From contig NC_063152.1 of NCBI RefSeq assembly GCF_020921035.1, forward strand, positions 7,454,001 through 7,518,000: a stretch of 64,000 nt of DNA, read 5' to 3'. The notes beneath the pieces are model-generated. The model was not told where the DNA came from. It did no database searches and was given only the letters and a program-made list of their open reading frames with translations. The position numbers and the translations under genes were made by a program. This stretch comes from Rhodamnia argentea (lineage: Eukaryota; Streptophyta; Magnoliopsida; Myrtales; Myrtaceae). Numbering within the stretch: the first letter of the stretch is position 1; each line of letters opens with the position of its first letter. This document shows, one piece after another, positions 60,301 through 64,000 of this stretch.

Positions 60301-63018
60301 GCGTAACTGAACCAATTAATCAAATAACGTGAATAGCCAATTCATTGTCAAATGAATCACTTTGAGTACCAACTTCATTCTTATCAAGGTGCCCAAAAAT
60401 CAAGCAGTCACATTCCAAGCAATTATAATCGACTAACCTCCTCAATTAGGGCCATTTAGCCTAAATTCAATTCTAACCTAAACCGACCCAAGTCGATCTA
60501 CCTAAATACCTAGATAATCTAATCACACTAATTCCGAACGTAATTAGTGACTTAACTAGGGATTAAAGGTCAACTCACCATCGGTTGGTGTCAGAACAAC
60601 AATTTATGATCCTCTGTGGTTCTCGGGTTCCAAACTGAGATTCAATGAACAATGAGCGTCGATGCGACCAAACAATGGCTATTCCTCAAAGTCGAGACCT
60701 AATATAGAGAATCACACAGGTCAACGAGGTCATGTCGGAACTCGTTTGAGTCGTGATCAGCAATAATTAGTTTAAGCAGAATCAAAACAGACTAAGAACA
60801 GAAACTGTTCTCATCGAACTGGGGCTGTTCGGGCCTCTACAGCCCACAACGAAGCTTGGAAATGATCCAAGGACGTCTTAAGAGGTCAAGAGAGGTGTCA
60901 GGGGGCGTGCGGTGGTCTGTCGAGGTCGGCAAAGGGCGAAGCAGTCCAGTTTTCCCAAAACCGGGCAGATTGAGCAGTCTGGACGGCAACGTGTACAGTT
61001 TCAAATTTCAGAACTGATCTGGGGATTTTCTTTAGCTGGTAATGTTGTAGAGAGGTAGAGGAAGGTGTGTACAAAATTTGGGGTGATTTCGGGTCCGTTT
61101 GCTATGCGAGCGAGCCTTGTTTCTCCAAGTCAGACTTTGAAAACTGCACTGTACAGCAGCAAGGCAGGGGCGGTTTCGGGCTGTTCTGCAAAATTTCGAG
61201 ACTTCAGGCAGCTATACGACGGTACAGGGTGGTTGAGGATAGTCTGGAGGATGCTGTGGTGGTCGGAGGTGGTTGGGACAACAAGCAGATGCGGCGACAG
61301 AGACAGAAACATAAGCTGCAGCAGCTGTAGAAGCAGAGCAGGGCGTTGGGTAGAACAGGGGAGGCGACACAGCTTAAGTTTGAGGGCTGTTCGGGGTTCC
61401 AACGACATCGGGGCTTCGTGGGGGTGGTCTGTGAGGGTTTAAGGGAGTGTCGGGGAGTGTTTGGTGGTTGGAGATGGGCGGAGAAAGGCGGCGGAGTGGT
61501 GGACAACTGGTGAGGACTGAACCGGGCGAAACAGAGGATCGAAACAGGGTAGACTGGGGCAGCAGCTGTTTCAACTCCTCCGGCGGTTCTATGGCTGCTT
61601 CCGACGGTCAGAGGTGGTGGCTGGAGGTCAGAGGAAGGCTGAGGTGGTTGGAGGACGTGGTGGTGGCGGCTGATGATGCGTGAAAGCCGTTGGAACAACG
61701 ACGGACGCAGCAGGACAGAGCAGGGGCTGTTGCAGGACTTCCGGCCTCTCGCGGCTGTTCTGAGCTCGACGGTGGCCGGCGGTGGATGTGTGGTGGTCTG
61801 AGGTGGCGGTGACGAGGTGGTAAAGCAGTGGCGGTGATGAGGGTGGCTGTAGTGTGGTGGTTTTTGCATGAAAACAGAAGAAAAGGAAGAAGAAGGGCAG
61901 AGTCGGTTGTGGGGAAAAGTAGCGTGAAGAGGAAGAGAGGGGGAAAAGAGAGAGAAGAAGAAGAGGGTTGGTGGTGGCTGCCGCCTTTGATTAAGAGAGA
62001 AAGAGATAAGAGTAGGCCCCACTTTATTTATTTTTTTGTCTTGGCATTCATGAAGACCTAGGGGTAAAATCGTCATTTCCTAAAATTTCAAGGACCTGTT
62101 TGTCAATTGTCTTCCTAAGGGCACTCTTGTTATCTGGCCATTCTAAAAAGGCCGATTTCATCCAATCCCATCTTTGTTGGGCTAGAATAAGACTTAGGTA
62201 TAGAAATTTCCAATTCTAAAACAAGGCGATCGATCGATCAATCCCTAAACTAATACGATTGACGATTCAAGAAATTAGGAATTTCCATAGCCAGATTTCC
62301 ATGAATTCAATTTCAAACAATAGATTGGAGTCCACAGACATCCCGCAACCTATATTATATCGCCAAAAAGGTTCGAATTTTTCAGGGCATCACACAACTA
62401 CTAGAACTCTCCCAATTCACTTTTAACAGCAGATTGCATGAACATATACACAGCTTGTGAATTTCAGCCTTGGGCCAGTTATAAACCTGTCATTTTCTTT
62501 TCTTTTCATGATTGACAATCGTCTTAGTACCTCTGTCATTTTAACTGACATTTCGGATTCTCCATCAATTTATATTTCTCCCGAATGTAGCAACTGCTGT
62601 TTTATATTGTCAAACCTTGATATTTGTCTCATCCAGTTCCAATTGTTGCTGATCGTTTGTCATGATGTTCCATTTCTCCAAATTAAGTTCTTTGCGGAGA
62701 ATGTCCGCCATCGCAACTTTGATGCAAAAGAATTGCGGAATTCTGCCGAACAGAGAAGGATCTATCGGTGTTTGATGCATCTCAAGGATGTATCCCGGTG
62801 CCAACTGGCTGGCTTGGGAACCTGTTCTTTCCCTGCTCGAGTTTCTTCTCCAGAATGCACACTGGCTGGACAAAATAAAGATCGACAGTAACAATTCCAG
62901 ACTGACCAAGAGACTTGCACCCTGGGGGCTGCTCGAAGTGGCTCGGATGATTCTGTCGGACCCAAATCGCTCTCCCAATTTGAAGGTCATTCTTAGTTAT
63001 CCCTCCCGAGGATGATGT
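57381..63018 (+). pseudogene. FBX10: F-box/LRR/FBD gene with lost start, early stop and an LTR-type insertion
   Basis: Exon 1 57381-58370: F-box DYISQLPDAIILHIFAFL, SVLSKRWRSTWT, LRR hallmark LRGSPALEFLHLDYCVGFNR. The aligned FBX9 start ATG (acATGG) is acGTGG here, and no in-frame ATG precedes the F-box. TAG at 58347-58349 stops the frame seven codons before the CAG|GTGCAA donor. Exon 2 58864-59043 is open (PSLECRHLMFHVA, ILESSPHLEKLFLQ). Exon 3 lies 3.6 kb away at about 62650-63018 (LLEFLLQNAHWLDKIKI, LKVILSYPS) with a frame break near 62795. The gap holds a 3341-bp insertion. Exon layout equals that of the other FBX genes. Non-functional as read. Confidence 0.78.
59054..62394. mobile_element. 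Probable solo LTR (Ty3/Gypsy-like), 3341 bp, with 5-bp target duplication
   Basis: Begins TGTCACGCCC and ends GGGCATCACA, TG...CA with near-inverted ends typical of a large family of plant Gypsy LTRs. CAACT immediately precedes (59049-59053) and follows (62395-62399) it. No gag, protease, reverse transcriptase or integrase motif was found on either strand. 60900-61980 is GC-rich and gives long low-complexity frames, not genes. Absence of internal coding plus clean ends favours a solo LTR formed by LTR-LTR recombination. Confidence 0.72.
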
Positions 63019-64000
63019 CCTTCTGAAAGCCCGCATTTACAGGCGTTCTGATTGCATGCATTTAGAATTTAAGATCAGCACAAAAGGAAAGAAACTAAAC
63101 CCACTTCTGTCTTTTCTTTAGAATTAAGGAAAAAAAATATCTCATTCTACTTTTCATTGTAAAAAATAACTTCGGGCATAGTATGAAATATTATTGTTCT
63201 GAACTCTCTGTGGTTATAGAAGATTTCCCTCCCTGCAGTTATTGCTTGTACATGGCAAGAGTCCATTACATTTAATCTTCCCTGTTTAATACTATCCACT
63301 GATTATTTTTCTTAATACCACGGAAAACTCTAAACTGTCACACATGTAATAAATTTACCTCAAACTTATTTTGTCACAGATGTATCAATTTAAAATTTTC
63401 CGTAATGCTAACCCTGTTTTTTTTTTTTTCAATGTTGACATATTATCGTGCGGCATGAGTGTCATGTGGCGGCCACACCAATTTTTTTAATGTCTGATTG
63501 CATGATTGACGTAATTTTATAGAGAATTGGTCGTCCTCTGTATATATAAAAAAAAAAAGGTTAAAGGATTTTAACATTATTGACAAGTTTATAAAGTCTA
63601 TAGAATCGGTTTATGTAGTCCCTAGAGTCGAACAATGCGTATTACATTTTGGATGAAATGTAGAGTATTTTAGTATAACCATTTTACAAACATATATTTA
63701 TGTATAAAGTAGAGTATAATGCAATTTAAACAATAATGAAAAAATTTAAATCACTTGAAATTTTGATTTTTGCAAAATTTTACCGAGAGAATTTCATTCA
63801 ACCCTCTTCGCAGTAGGCTTCAACTTTTGCAACTGTTTCCTATGAAACGCAATTAGCCTATTATTTATTTTTTTCAGTTTTCCCATTTCAATACTTGTCT
63901 ATAAATTCATTTTATTTTCAAGCCATTACGCCGCAACTTGAACACCCGTGGAGGCGGCATTCACTTTTTCGTCGTGTCAATATTTTTCCAAATTGAAAAC
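63019..64000. other. Downstream spacer with a foldback-repeat fragment
   Basis: 63305-63420 contains one arm of the 'aaactgtcacacatgtaataaatttacc' repeat family. The rest is AT-rich without a supported gene. Confidence 0.5.

Noticed and set aside
61204..62076. 290-codon minus-strand Ser/Pro/His-rich frame
   Set aside because: Lies in the GC-rich part of the LTR-like insertion; low-complexity, no retroelement protein motif.
1..64000. Assignment to a named species
   Set aside because: Repeat texture suggests a woody eudicot, possibly Myrtales, but nothing in the window is diagnostic without comparison.
1..64000. CRISPR arrays, rRNA, tRNA or riboswitches
   Set aside because: Repeats present are MITE, foldback or tandem duplications without regular spacer structure; the only tRNA-like string is the retroelement primer-binding site.

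Overview
Eukaryotic nuclear DNA from a plant. The evidence is intron-bearing genes with GT-AG junctions, plant-type F-box/LRR/FBD genes, AT-rich spacers, microsatellites, MITEs and LTR-retrotransposon remnants. Repeat texture (GC-rich patches inside AT-rich non-autonomous elements, long palindromic repeats) would fit a woody eudicot, perhaps Myrtales, but that is a guess. I found no prokaryotic operon, CRISPR array, tRNA or rRNA gene.

Layout. 1-317 (minus): 5' part of a glucosamine-6-phosphate N-acetyltransferase (GNA1) gene cut by the window edge. 3935-8422 (minus): all 14 exons of a WRAP53/TCAB1-like WD40 gene, reconstructed exon by exon; it carries a 2-nt insertion in exon 7 and an in-frame TGA in exon 13. 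9780-11798 and 21450-24163: two decayed partial copies of that locus that retain introns, so they arose by DNA duplication. The younger-looking one still has the undamaged codons at both lesion sites.

13.6-63 kb: a cluster of at least ten F-box/LRR genes with a C-terminal FBD-like region, here called FBX1-FBX10, plus five 5'-end F-box remnants of a more diverged type (FbR1-FbR5). The basic structure is three exons: about 950 nt with F-box and LRR, about 174 nt, and about 435 nt FBD, all joined in phase 0. Only FBX1 (13626-15791) is open in every exon. FBX4 and FBX6 keep intact F-box+LRR exons but lose the FBD exon to frame damage. FBX2 and FBX7 are frameshifted in exon 1. FBX3, FBX5, FBX8, FBX9 and FBX10 are truncated or interrupted. 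Most are on the minus strand; FBX5, FBX9, FBX10 and FbR3 are on the plus strand. Spacers and promoters are duplicated along with genes, which points to repeated unequal exchange.

Mobile DNA: a 3.34-kb element with LTR-like ends and a perfect 5-bp target duplication inside an FBX10 intron; an LTR plus tRNA-Met-type primer-binding site inside FBX3; PIF/Harbinger-like and hAT-like MITEs; several long palindromic repeats; foldback repeats built from a 'tgtcaca...ataagttt' word; and an 837-bp tandem duplication rich in GGTCCGG.

How the genes work together: F-box proteins are substrate receptors of SCF ubiquitin ligases; GNA1 serves UDP-GlcNAc synthesis; WRAP53/TCAB1 serves Cajal-body/telomerase RNP. 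No functional link among the three is evident. The region reads as a birth-and-death F-box cluster that captured pieces of a neighbouring housekeeping locus. I found no new molecular system; the most notable items are gene-decay and frame-repair events.
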